Program-made: the position numbers and the translations under genes
The notes under the pieces: generated by a model
Database searches by the model: none
Told to the model about the DNA's origin: nothing
Seen by the model: only the letters and a program-made list of their open reading frames with translations
Origin: Chloroflexota bacterium
Lineage (GTDB): Bacteria; Chloroflexota; Anaerolineae; Anaerolineales; Villigracilaceae
DNA length: 64,000 nucleotides
NCBI GenBank assembly: GCA_016234555.1
Contig: JACRBJ010000086.1
Span: 62,001-126,000, forward strand
Direction: 5' to 3'
Shown here: piece after piece, positions 27,567 through 35,011 of the stretch
Layout: each line of letters starts with the position of its first letter
Position numbering within the stretch: the first letter of the stretch is position 1

Positions 27567-28193
27567 TTAACCTTTCCTTGTAAAACCTAATGCGAATGCA
27601 CCGGTCATCAGGAAGAGCAGGGGTGTGAGGATGAGCATGACGAATTCGGGGCTAAAGAACAGCAGTTGTTTTCCAACAGAGATGAAGGCGAGGGCAATGC
27701 CACCAAGTCCGATCAACAAACCACCAATGCCGACCCACCAAAATCCTTTGGGCGCGCCCTTCCCCTGCGAGGACGATGTTGCGTAGAATGGTCCAAGGAA
27801 GATGACCAGACCCGCGATGCCGTGGAAGAGCGGAACGGCAACCTTCTTGAGCGTTTCCATGCCGCCGATGCTGGTGAATGCAATGGCGAGAAAACCAACC
27901 AGAGCAAACCACTTGAAATACTTCTTCCACCCAGGGAAGTATTCTTCAGCCAAACCCATTGAAATGCCGAGCGGAATCAAACTGGCGACAGTCAGCACGT
28001 AGGGCGACGCGAGAATGTCCAAGCCGAGGAAGATCAGCAAAAGTCCCGAAACCAAAAGCACTGCAAATCCCATCAGATAGTAGATGTTATGCAGTGCCTT
28101 GTGCAGGTTGTATCGCTGGTAAAAGTACCAGCAAAGATAGGCGGCGAGACCGCCAGTCAAGAGCAGGAAGATAATGTCTTTAATTGGTGCCAT
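27567..28193 (-). CDS. Six-helix membrane protein, paralogue of the protein at 23399-24004
   Basis: 208 residues, about six helices, no named family. It aligns by eye with the protein at 23399-24004: FLLLTGGLAAYL, FHGIAGLVIFLGP, VGIGGLLIGLGGIALAF and ILTPLLFLMTGAFALGF. The frame is open to 28277, but ATG 28193 has AGGAG in front and begins the first helix. The longer reading would start inside the regulatory palindrome. It has its own Crp/Fnr-type promoter. Confidence 0.7.
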   Translation of the reverse strand: MAPIKDIIFLLLTGGLAAYLCWYFYQRYNLHKALHNIYYLMGFAVLLVSGLLLIFLGLDILASPYVLTVASLIPLGISMGLAEEYFPGWKKYFKWFALVGFLAIAFTSIGGMETLKKVAVPLFHGIAGLVIFLGPFYATSSSQGKGAPKGFWWVGIGGLLIGLGGIALAFISVGKQLLFFSPEFVMLILTPLLFLMTGAFALGFTRKG

Positions 28194-28217
28194 TTGTGCA
28201 TTCTCCTTTTTGATTTC

Positions 28218-28232
28218 AGACTTCGGAAGTCT
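28218..28232. repeat. Solitary AGACTTCGGAAGTCT repeat arm
   Basis: Identical to the left arm of the hairpin at 27529-27561, here without its partner. It lies in the 5' leader of the membrane protein gene starting at 28193. Confidence 0.6.
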
Positions 28233-28242
28233 GTTATCGTGA

Positions 28243-28285
28243 ATTATTGCACAAGGCTTGTCCAATTTCTGTGACATAAATCACA
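28243..28285 (-). promoter_or_regulatory. Crp/Fnr class II-type promoter of the membrane protein gene
   Basis: TGTGA-N6-TCACA, a perfect palindrome on the classical Crp pattern (28270-28285), then 21 nt, then AATAAT (28248-28243) on the minus strand. The spacing is identical to the promoter at 27472-27514. Confidence 0.65.
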
Positions 28286-28308
28286 GTTTTGCTGGTTGCC
28301 AATTTCTG

Positions 28309-29106
28309 CTACTCTGCGGCGTTCCAGGCTTCCAGCATCCGCCGTGTGGATGGGAGTGCCAGATAGATAACCAAGCCAGTGCCAAAGAGCGGCGCAGGCA
28401 GGAACATCGAGAAGCGATGCACCTCGAAGAAGGCGTTGTGCAATCCCAGCGGATACCCCGCCAGCATGGACATGGTCCCCGCAAAGATGCCCAATGGAAT
28501 GCTCCATGTTTTCTTTTTGAGGATGGCAAAGATGAACATCGCCCAGGCCGCCGCGCCCCACCAACTGACCTGTTGTGACATGACATACATCCCATTCCAG
28601 AATGGGTCGTCGTGTGACGTGGTGTACTTGGCAATGGGCGCGACCCCATCGATAAAGGTCAGTACGTACGCCAGCCCTGCGATGAAAGTCAGAGTGATGA
28701 TCTTTTTATCCACGCCGCCGATGAAGAGCATCCCAAACCACAGGATGGCTCCCAGAACAAAGACCGAGAGGGTTGGTGTGGGCAGGTGGCTGTCCATGGC
28801 GGGAATGGCGGGGAAAAAACCGACAAGCAGTTGAATGGTCGCTGCAACCGTCCCCCAGAACCACGCCCACTTTTCCTTGTGGATAAATCCATAAAGGACT
28901 GCCGCCCAGATAGCGCCTGCGCTGATGCCGATCCAGCCTAGGACAGCGTATGTGATGCGGACAGAGGTCGCTTCATCGGTTCGACCATCTGCCATTTTGA
29001 CTCCGATTACCTGGTTGTACTGACTGGCAATCAGGTAGAAAGCCAATAGCCCTGCCAGAATACCAAGTAGGGAAAGTGCAATGCCAAGTTTGTGGTTATC
29101 TTTCAT
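28309..29106 (-). CDS. Seven- to eight-helix membrane protein of unknown function
   Basis: 265 residues, seven or eight hydrophobic helices. No family recognised. Charged or aromatic loop features include HDDPFWNGMYVMSQQVSWWGAAAW and a helix with GYPLGLHNAFFEVHRF, whose two His near the membrane could bind a cofactor. It overlaps the BON gene by ATGA, so the two are co-translated. Given its neighbours it may belong to the same respiratory or NO-handling locus, but that is inference. Confidence 0.65.
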   Translation of the reverse strand: MKDNHKLGIALSLLGILAGLLAFYLIASQYNQVIGVKMADGRTDEATSVRITYAVLGWIGISAGAIWAAVLYGFIHKEKWAWFWGTVAATIQLLVGFFPAIPAMDSHLPTPTLSVFVLGAILWFGMLFIGGVDKKIITLTFIAGLAYVLTFIDGVAPIAKYTTSHDDPFWNGMYVMSQQVSWWGAAAWAMFIFAILKKKTWSIPLGIFAGTMSMLAGYPLGLHNAFFEVHRFSMFLPAPLFGTGLVIYLALPSTRRMLEAWNAAE

Positions 29107-29393
29107 ATTTCATTCTCCTTTTCAATGAGGTCAATTCTGCGGGCGGGACTGGGCGCGCCGGGCGCTTCGATACGGTTGACCATGCCGCGCAGTCCGCTCA
29201 CGGTTTTACAAAGTTCCTCTGCCTTCTCGCGGATTTCCAGCGACGATGCCGTCCCAGCCAGATGGGCAACGCCGTTCAACACGCCCACACGCAAATCGGC
29301 AGACGCGATTCGGGTGTCGGTGGCGAAAGCGGCTAATGTCGCCGCGCGCAAATCTTCATCGGATGGGGGAAGCACTGGATAAATCGTTTTCAT
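29103..29393 (-). CDS. BON-domain protein
   Basis: 96 residues. The core (DEDLRAATLAAFATDTRIASADLRVGVLNGVAHLAGTASSLEIREKAEELCKTVSGLRGMVNRIE) is a single BON domain: helix-strand-strand-helix-strand with the conserved G.V.L.G. BON domains bind phospholipid or solutes and are common in envelope and stress proteins. No signal peptide is visible. First gene of a two-gene unit with the membrane protein at 28309-29106. Confidence 0.8.
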   Translation of the reverse strand: MKTIYPVLPPSDEDLRAATLAAFATDTRIASADLRVGVLNGVAHLAGTASSLEIREKAEELCKTVSGLRGMVNRIEAPGAPSPARRIDLIEKENEI

Positions 29394-29399
29394 GGAATA

Positions 29400-29437
29400 A
29401 AAAGACCAGTCTGTTCAAAGTGTACAGACTGGTCGAC
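29400..29437 (-). terminator. Intrinsic terminator of the crp/fnr-like gene
   Basis: GACCAGTCTGT and its exact complement (11-bp arms) followed on the minus strand by TTTTT (29404-29400). It lies 28 bp after the regulator's stop. The -10 of the BON promoter (29419-29424) lies inside its loop, so terminator and promoter overlap. Confidence 0.8.
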
Positions 29438-29461
29438 AATTTTGGTACGACTTTTATCGTA
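29419..29461 (-). promoter_or_regulatory. Class II-type promoter of the BON gene with palindrome TACGA-N6-TCGTA
   Basis: A perfect 5-6-5 palindrome (29446-29461), exactly 21 nt, then TACACT (29424-29419) on the minus strand. The geometry equals that of the two promoters at 27472 and 28243, but the half-site is more diverged. Confidence 0.5.
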
Positions 29462-29465
29462 TGTG

Positions 29466-30155
29466 TTACACCTTGCCGCGTTCCTCCAAGCCTTTCGGGT
29501 CAAGCAGGGTGATGGACTGTTTCTCCACTTTGAGCAGCCCCTCGTTTTCAAGTGTTTTTAGAGCACGGCTCAACACATCGCGGACGGTGCCGAGCCGGGT
29601 TGCCATTTCGTCGAAGGTGGTCCACTCACGTCGCGGGACGATGAGCTGTCCATCGCGCAGTTCTGCATTCCGCAACAAAGTATTTGCAAGCCTCGTCTCC
29701 ACGCTTCGCAGGGACAGGTCTTCCACCAGGCTGATGTAATGAAGCACCCGTCCGCCCAGATGATGAATAACCGCCATTGCCAGTTCAGGATGACGAGGGA
29801 TCAAATCGAGAATCGTTTTGGCAGGGATGACCCACAAATCCACATCCTCCAAAGCCACCACTGTTCCAAGGTAGGTTGTGCCAGTGAACACGGCAATGTC
29901 GCCGAACACTTCAACGGGATGCAGGAACATCATCGCCTGCTCGCGTCCTTCGCGTGTCATGCGCGTGGCTTTGACCCAGCCTGATTCGAGAATGTAAATT
30001 GATTCGGCGGGCTCACCTTCCACGTAAATCACCTGTCCCGCGTTGAAATGACGAGGGCTTGCGGATTGGGCAATCGCATGTTGAACCTCGTCAGGCAATT
30101 CGCCAAAATGACGAAGATGCTGCAGGGCGGTTTTGATTTGGACAAGGTTGTTCAT
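29466..30155 (-). CDS. Crp/Fnr family transcriptional regulator (no Fe-S cysteines)
   Basis: 229 residues: cyclic-nucleotide-like beta-barrel (about 20-130), dimer helix, winged helix (about 155-225). The recognition helix TVRDVLSRALKTLENEG keeps Arg-Asp-x-x-Ser-Arg, close to Fnr's Arg-Glu-x-x-Ser-Arg. There is no cysteine at all, so no oxygen-sensing cluster. The Crp pocket Arg for cAMP is missing (GDIAVFTGTTYLGTVVAL). That leaves a Dnr-like (haem/NO) or ligand-free regulator. The start at 30155 overlaps the kinase stop by ATGA. It is a good candidate for the three palindromes found at nearby promoters. Confidence 0.88.
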   Translation of the reverse strand: MNNLVQIKTALQHLRHFGELPDEVQHAIAQSASPRHFNAGQVIYVEGEPAESIYILESGWVKATRMTREGREQAMMFLHPVEVFGDIAVFTGTTYLGTVVALEDVDLWVIPAKTILDLIPRHPELAMAVIHHLGGRVLHYISLVEDLSLRSVETRLANTLLRNAELRDGQLIVPRREWTTFDEMATRLGTVRDVLSRALKTLENEGLLKVEKQSITLLDPKGLEERGKV

Positions 30156-30742
30156 TCTGTCAGCCTCTCCAGAATTGCCTTTGTGCTTTTGGAATAATTT
30201 GCAGATTCGTCTGAAACGTCCAGCCGCAGTAGATTTGATGCGGGAATCGAATCCAGCCATTCCGCGACAAAGGAGTTGAATAACGCTGTATCCTCACTCG
30301 ACGCGATGTTGATTCTGCTTCGTTTGGCGAGTCTCTGGCGGATGGTTTCATCCGCGACGCTGAGGGAGACGACCAAATCTGGAGGCGGGAGCAGGCTGCG
30401 GGTATGCTCATAAAACCGTCGGCACAGACCAAACTCCTCGTCACTGAGCCAGCCGTGAGCGCGGAAGAGTTGGGTGAAGCCGTGGAAGTCCAGGTCGAGT
30501 CCGCCATCCATCAGCGCAGGCAGAGTCCCATTCCGCAGTTCCCTTTCCTGTTCGGCGCGGAAGAGCAGGTAATCCAGTTGATTGGCAAGGGCATATTTGG
30601 GATCTCGTTTGAAGAGTGCCTGAAAAGGTCTTTCCCTGTGTTGTTCGTAGGCGATTGCGAATTCGCGCTTCAGGCACAGGGCGCGCGCCAGGGTGGTCTT
30701 GCCGACGCCGCTGGGTCCGACGATGACAATGAGTTTGTTCAT
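30152..30742 (-). CDS. P-loop kinase, deoxynucleoside-kinase-like
   Basis: 196 residues. Walker A at the very N-terminus (GPSGVGKTTLA). Then come DGGLDLDFHGFTQLF (equivalent of the DRS/ERS region), an LSDEEFGLCRRFYEHTRSLLPPPDLVVSL stretch and a lid RQRLAKRSR, the layout of deoxynucleoside kinases. The substrate could be a deoxynucleoside or something else of similar size. It is read as the first gene of a unit with the Crp/Fnr regulator. Its -10 box lies 6 nt before the ATG. Confidence 0.72.
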   Translation of the reverse strand: MNKLIVIVGPSGVGKTTLARALCLKREFAIAYEQHRERPFQALFKRDPKYALANQLDYLLFRAEQERELRNGTLPALMDGGLDLDFHGFTQLFRAHGWLSDEEFGLCRRFYEHTRSLLPPPDLVVSLSVADETIRQRLAKRSRINIASSEDTALFNSFVAEWLDSIPASNLLRLDVSDESANYSKSTKAILERLTE

Positions 30743-30754
30743 GAATTTATTATA
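30740..30754 (-). promoter_or_regulatory. TATAAT box 6 nt before the kinase start (probable leaderless transcript)
   Basis: TATAAT on the minus strand (30754-30749), six bases, ATG (30742). There is no Shine-Dalgarno. Same spacing as at the PBP gene. Confidence 0.5.
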
Positions 30755-30785
30755 AAAGATTACGCATCATCTGTTGTTTGCCCGT

Positions 30786-30791
30786 TATAAT
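30786..30791 (+). promoter_or_regulatory. -10 box of the PGDYG-like gene
   Basis: TATAAT 20 nt before the ATG at 30812, with GGAGAG (30801-30806) as ribosome site. No convincing -35. Confidence 0.4.
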
Positions 30792-30811
30792 CAAGGTCAT
30801 GGAGAGTATTT

Positions 30812-31282
30812 ATGAAAGAACCCCTCGTCTTGATGTCCGATGACCCGCTGATAAATTCGTTGAACTTCAAGCCGTATCGCAATATGTCGCCGCGCCGCGC
30901 CGTGCCCTTTGTCCCCGAAGACGGGCAGCCGCAGACGATGGAGGTGACAACCCCCTGGGGCGCAAAGCTGACGGTCAAGAAAGGCGATTTGCTGATCAGC
31001 GAATTGAACAGTCCCGATGACGTTTGGCCCCTCGAGGCGCATATCTTTGACGAAACTTACATGGTTACCGCGCCGGGACTTTGCGTGAAACGCGCCGTTA
31101 CGCTGCTTGTGCCGCTGACCGACGTGACCGATGGGGACGAAGACCGGATGGTCACTGTGAATACCCTCGAAGGTCCTGTCACGGTGCGGGCGGGGGACTT
31201 CCTGCTTGCAAAAGGCGTGGAAGGCGAAATATGGCCCTACCCGAAGGCAAAGTTCCTGAAGAAAATGAAACCCGCCGTCTAG
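30812..31282 (+). CDS. Small soluble protein with two PGDYG-like repeats
   Basis: 156 residues, no signal or membrane segment. An internal duplication is visible: WGAKLTVKKGDLLISELNSPDDVWPLEAHIFDETY (about 48-82) and EGPVTVRAGDFLLAKGVEGEIWPYPKAKFLKKM (about 121-153). Both have the form V..GD.L......WP. This pattern occurs in PGDYG-type proteins, whose function is unknown. The gene is divergent from the nucleoside kinase. Its stop codon lies inside its own terminator hairpin. Confidence 0.65.
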   Translation: MKEPLVLMSDDPLINSLNFKPYRNMSPRRAVPFVPEDGQPQTMEVTTPWGAKLTVKKGDLLISELNSPDDVWPLEAHIFDETYMVTAPGLCVKRAVTLLVPLTDVTDGDEDRMVTVNTLEGPVTVRAGDFLLAKGVEGEIWPYPKAKFLKKMKPAV

Positions 31283-31294
31283 ACGGCGGGTTTT
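31271..31294 (+). terminator. Intrinsic terminator overlapping the stop codon
   Basis: CCCGCCGTCT directly followed by its complement, then TTTT. The TAG stop (31280-31282) is at the hairpin centre. It separates the plus-strand gene from the minus-strand conflict operon. Confidence 0.75.
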
Positions 31295-31310
31295 GGTTGT
31301 ATGAACCGTT

Positions 31311-33638
31311 TTACTTCCTCGTTCTTTTATGCAGCGGCTTTATATCCGACTTTGGGGCTTCGCCATCCATCAGGCGGGCAAACACGTTGTCGATGGTTTT
31401 ATGGACGTACTTTGCCGTGCTGATCTGCTCGATGGAGCCGCCCAGTTCGCGCGTCAGTTCGATCATGTTCTGGACGAGGCGGGCGTCGCGGTCTTTGGGC
31501 TTGTCGCCCTGTGTGTTCCAAAGTGCGATCAGGCGCAATCTGTCTATACCGCGACCGAGAGACGAGTATAAAGCCCAACGGTTGTTGCGTTCGTACGGAT
31601 CATCTCCCGGCTTGGGACTGCCCACATTTTCGCTTTGATAGAATTCCTCCACAAGCGGGTGGTTGCGGACCTTGTAGAAACGGTCCACCCAGGCGTCGCC
31701 GCCGGGCGAGACAAACTGGCGGATGTAGGCTGATTCTGCGAGCGGCAGGTAGGCTTTTACCTTCAAGCCTTTCTCAATGCAAATTTCGGCAAAGAGAATT
31801 TCGCTCCCCGCCGACAGCCCGGCTACAAACGCCCTGTCATCGGGGATCAGTCCGAAGCTTTCCAGTTTTTTGCTGATGTCCTGGCGGATCTCATTTTCCT
31901 TATCCACTGGGAAGGTTTTCTTGTCCTTCCCGGCATTGTCGATCATATAGCCGGTGAAAAGGAAGGCGCGTCCGTCCTTTTTCTCCTGCTTTGTTTTTCC
32001 CTTGCCGGTTGTTTCGTCGCTGCTGGTTCGCGCGATCTCTTCCCTGATCGTCTTGATGCCCACTTTCACGAATTCCTCCCGCAAGCCGATTGCCCTGAGG
32101 ATTTCCAGTTGCGCCAGGGATGAGTTGAGGAAGAACAGGTTCCGGCGCGAAGCCGTGAGCGCTTTACGATAGGCGCGCACCACGCTGGATATGTTTTCGG
32201 CCGTAAGCACTCTCAATTCCGCAAGAGAGATCAGCGTCCAATAATCCGCCTTGTCGTCTTCAGCCAGGGCTTCAAGGGCAAAGATGAGCGCGCCACGCAG
32301 GTCGGGCAGTTCCTCGCGGAGGCGGGTGATGTCCGGGTCGGGATCCTTTTTGTCGTCGAATTTATCGGCAAGGTGAACCGCGATGGTGCAAAGGGTGAGC
32401 GCGTTGACACCGGGGTAATAATTGTTCAGGTCGATGTGGAAACCCTTCATGTAGATGTCAGCCGCTTTGATCAGCCAGTGATAGGAGTCGAAGGCGGACT
32501 TCATGCGTATGGCTTTATCCTTGATCTTCTGCCACGAATCCGCCCACATTTCCTTGTAAATCCGCCCCAGATAGGAGATCGCCTCGCTATCGCTCGGGAA
32601 GTCAGCCAACAGGCTTTCGATCTTGACGATGGCTTCGTCCACGCGCCCCAGACGGTTGAGGTGGAAAGCCTCTTCGCGGCGGAAGGTCAGGTTTCCGCTG
32701 TTTACCTCCAATCCCCTGCGGTATTGCGCGAGCGCAAGTTCGTTGCGTCCCATGTTGGCAAGCGCCTTGCCCGCCTCGCCGATTGCCTCCTCTTTGATCA
32801 GGGGATTCTGGATTTCCTCGGTGAGGAGCAGGATGTCGCCGATGCGCTTTTGACGCTGGGCAACCGTCACCCGCTGTTTCCATTCGTTGTACTCGCGCCA
32901 GAAGCCGGTGGCAAGCGGCGTCCGCAGGGTTTTCCGTTCAGGCTCCTTCAAGCCGGAGAGCAGGTTGAAGATGGGACTGTGGATCGCGTCGCGGTCCGAT
33001 GCCCAGGTGTCGCGGGTCATACGGGAAATGGCTTGAATATCGCCTTTGATGTATGCCGGGTCTGGCACGCCTTCGGGAGTGATGTGATAGGGCAGGGTGC
33101 GGACGTTGAAGATGTCGAAGGGCATGTAGGCGCGTCCCGCCTGGATGTGGACGACGCCGCGTTTGCGGAAGGCGTGACGGATGCCGAGTTCGTAGTAGAC
33201 GTTGGCGTTGTCGATGCTCAGGTCGCAGATGCACAGGTCGGCAAGCAGCAGTTCCTGGAACATGTCGGTCAGGATGTCTCCCGACGTGGTTTCCTCATCA
33301 GCGCGGAATGCTTCAAAGCCAGCCTCCTCCAGCGCGGGTTTGATCAGGGTTTGGTAGATGGCGTTGAAATCGTAGAGCGAGCCGTCGCCGCCCTTCTTTT
33401 TCCCGAACGGCATGACCACAAACGCGTGCGGGCGCGCTTCGGGGCGCACGGGGCGGGAATCTTCCTTTTTGGGGTCCGCGCCGGGAAGGGGAAGGACTTT
33501 GACTTCATTTTCCTTCTTCACGGGCTCGACAACAACCTCCGGAAGTTGGGTTGGTCTTGGGGTATTGGTTGGGACAGGAGTTTGAGGCAGGTCGCCTGGT
33601 TTATTGGCGTCTGCCGCGGGTGTGATTGTCTCGGTCAT
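31311..33638 (-). CDS. Deoxyribohydrolase/TIR-like domain + TPR + SLOG-like domain conflict protein
   Basis: 775 residues. A Pro-rich linker (1-70) leads to a Rossmann-like domain (71-200): AFVVMPFGKK, YDFNAIYQTLIKPALEEAGFEAFRADE, LADLCICDLS..NANVYYELGIRHA with a conserved Glu at 150. This is the nucleoside-deoxyribosyltransferase/TIR-like (DRHyd) pattern. Residues about 260-500 are TPR-like helices as in the TRAFs-binding region of ASK-type proteins. About 560-720 is a second Rossmann domain: FLFTGYMIDN, PVDKE, GLSAGSEILFAEICIEKGLKVKAYLPL, typical of SLOG-type ligand sensors. Such proteins are proposed to make or sense nucleotide-derived signals. Last gene of the four-gene operon; start behind GGAGGTGAC. 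Domain boundaries are by eye. Confidence 0.72.
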   Translation of the reverse strand: MTETITPAADANKPGDLPQTPVPTNTPRPTQLPEVVVEPVKKENEVKVLPLPGADPKKEDSRPVRPEARPHAFVVMPFGKKKGGDGSLYDFNAIYQTLIKPALEEAGFEAFRADEETTSGDILTDMFQELLLADLCICDLSIDNANVYYELGIRHAFRKRGVVHIQAGRAYMPFDIFNVRTLPYHITPEGVPDPAYIKGDIQAISRMTRDTWASDRDAIHSPIFNLLSGLKEPERKTLRTPLATGFWREYNEWKQRVTVAQRQKRIGDILLLTEEIQNPLIKEEAIGEAGKALANMGRNELALAQYRRGLEVNSGNLTFRREEAFHLNRLGRVDEAIVKIESLLADFPSDSEAISYLGRIYKEMWADSWQKIKDKAIRMKSAFDSYHWLIKAADIYMKGFHIDLNNYYPGVNALTLCTIAVHLADKFDDKKDPDPDITRLREELPDLRGALIFALEALAEDDKADYWTLISLAELRVLTAENISSVVRAYRKALTASRRNLFFLNSSLAQLEILRAIGLREEFVKVGIKTIREEIARTSSDETTGKGKTKQEKKDGRAFLFTGYMIDNAGKDKKTFPVDKENEIRQDISKKLESFGLIPDDRAFVAGLSAGSEILFAEICIEKGLKVKAYLPLAESAYIRQFVSPGGDAWVDRFYKVRNHPLVEEFYQSENVGSPKPGDDPYERNNRWALYSSLGRGIDRLRLIALWNTQGDKPKDRDARLVQNMIELTRELGGSIEQISTAKYVHKTIDNVFARLMDGEAPKSDIKPLHKRTRK

Positions 33639-33657
33639 GTCGTCACCTCCGGGATGG

Positions 33658-34992
33658 TTATCCCTTTACATCTGATGTCTTCGGGTAGCGGGACAAAAGG
33701 TCGTTAAGTACGCTTGGCGGGGTGTTGCCGCCGATCTCCACGCCGTCAAACTCCTCTTTGATGGCTTTGAGCGAGGAGGACAATCCACCGATGCGTTCGA
33801 CAATGTTTTCGACCATCTCCTGCGCTGCCTCTTTCATAGCTGCGAGTTCCGCCTGCACCACCTCGGAGGAGGCTTCCTCCGCCAGTGAGCCAAGGACTTC
33901 CTTGAAATTCTCTTCCAGGGCTTCTTCGGTCTTTTCCATGGACTCTTTTGTGTAGTCCACAATGGAATCCCGCATGGATTTCTGGAAGCGTTCGTCCATC
34001 TTGCGCTGTTCCTGAATTACGTTGTTGATCAGGCTGGCTTTCTCCTCGAGATCGGACTCTCGCAGGGCTTCCTGCATCGCTTTGATGTATTCCACGTTCT
34101 GGCTCCACAAAATATTTTCTGTGGAACGCACAACCTGATAGAACTCTGTCTGGTTTTTCTCCTCTGCCTCAAGGTTCTTCCAATGATCTGACAGGATGGT
34201 CAACTCCATGATGACTTTGCTGTAGTTGCGTACCACCGTATCCAGGTTGCGTAGTTCTTGCCAGCCAATCAGCGCAGAGGTGAGCGCCGCAGTGAGGGCA
34301 ACCCACAAGGAAATCGGCGAGCCAAATGCCGCAAGCAGAGCTCCCATGCCACCGGCGATTAGAATAAACCATTGCAGGCGGACACGTTCTTTTTGTCTTT
34401 TATTTACTTCCTTAGTATGCCATTTCAATTGATCGTCAAGACGGTAGCGGAAATATTCTTCCCCGGTCAAGTCATTGAAGCCCGGGTCGCTGTCAGGATA
34501 TTCGGGGCTGAAACGCGGAGCGGGGGGAAGCTCTCCCTTGTAAGGCTCCAAAATCAACTCTCCGTTCATTCCACGAAAGACTGAGCGTTGAATTTCCTCC
34601 AGCCTCTTTTCCAGCCAGGCGCGGCGAGAGGCTGTCCTTTGCAGGATGGTGCGGTAGGCATAAATCTCCTTGAGAATTTCCTCCGCCCCTGCACGTGTAA
34701 TCAACCAGTCACCACTGGAGAAAAACTTCCCAACAAACGCGGCAAGGATGGATGCCACAATAGGAGTGGCAATGAGCAGAATTTTTAACACCAAGCTAAC
34801 TACAGGCAGGAAAAATTCTGCATAGAGTTCGGTGATTATGGCGAGCAGGGTTGCCAGCACTCCCAGCACCGTGATCCACCGCCTCATGCGCATGTGTGAT
34901 TTGGTGCGCTTGGAGGAGGCAGCATCGAGTTGGGCAAAATGCCCCCAGGCAACTTCCAAAATCGGTGTGACTTGTTGAGGTTGAGTTTCCAT
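33658..34992 (-). CDS. SLATT/DUF4231-type 4-TM predicted pore effector with coiled-coil tail
   Basis: 444 residues. One helix pair at 39-60 and 66-88, another at 207-224 and 227-244. A long charged, heptad-rich tail follows (about 280-430). Paired helices with ARG/Glu-rich flanks after the first pair (TRAGAEEILKEIYAYRT) resemble SLATT proteins (SMODS- and SLOG-associating 2TM effectors), thought to open membrane pores when a partner senses a nucleotide signal. The frame is open to 35064; ATG 34992 was chosen for its GGAGAA site and because the longer form would overlap the upstream gene. It lies 19 bp from each neighbour. Confidence 0.68.
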   Translation of the reverse strand: METQPQQVTPILEVAWGHFAQLDAASSKRTKSHMRMRRWITVLGVLATLLAIITELYAEFFLPVVSLVLKILLIATPIVASILAAFVGKFFSSGDWLITRAGAEEILKEIYAYRTILQRTASRRAWLEKRLEEIQRSVFRGMNGELILEPYKGELPPAPRFSPEYPDSDPGFNDLTGEEYFRYRLDDQLKWHTKEVNKRQKERVRLQWFILIAGGMGALLAAFGSPISLWVALTAALTSALIGWQELRNLDTVVRNYSKVIMELTILSDHWKNLEAEEKNQTEFYQVVRSTENILWSQNVEYIKAMQEALRESDLEEKASLINNVIQEQRKMDERFQKSMRDSIVDYTKESMEKTEEALEENFKEVLGSLAEEASSEVVQAELAAMKEAAQEMVENIVERIGGLSSSLKAIKEEFDGVEIGGNTPPSVLNDLLSRYPKTSDVKG

Positions 34993-35011
34993 ATTGGTTT
35001 CTCCAATAATC

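Noticed and set aside
30776-30791. Crp/Fnr box upstream of the kinase-regulator unit (autoregulation)
   Set aside because: The 16 bp at the class II distance from this -10 are not palindromic.
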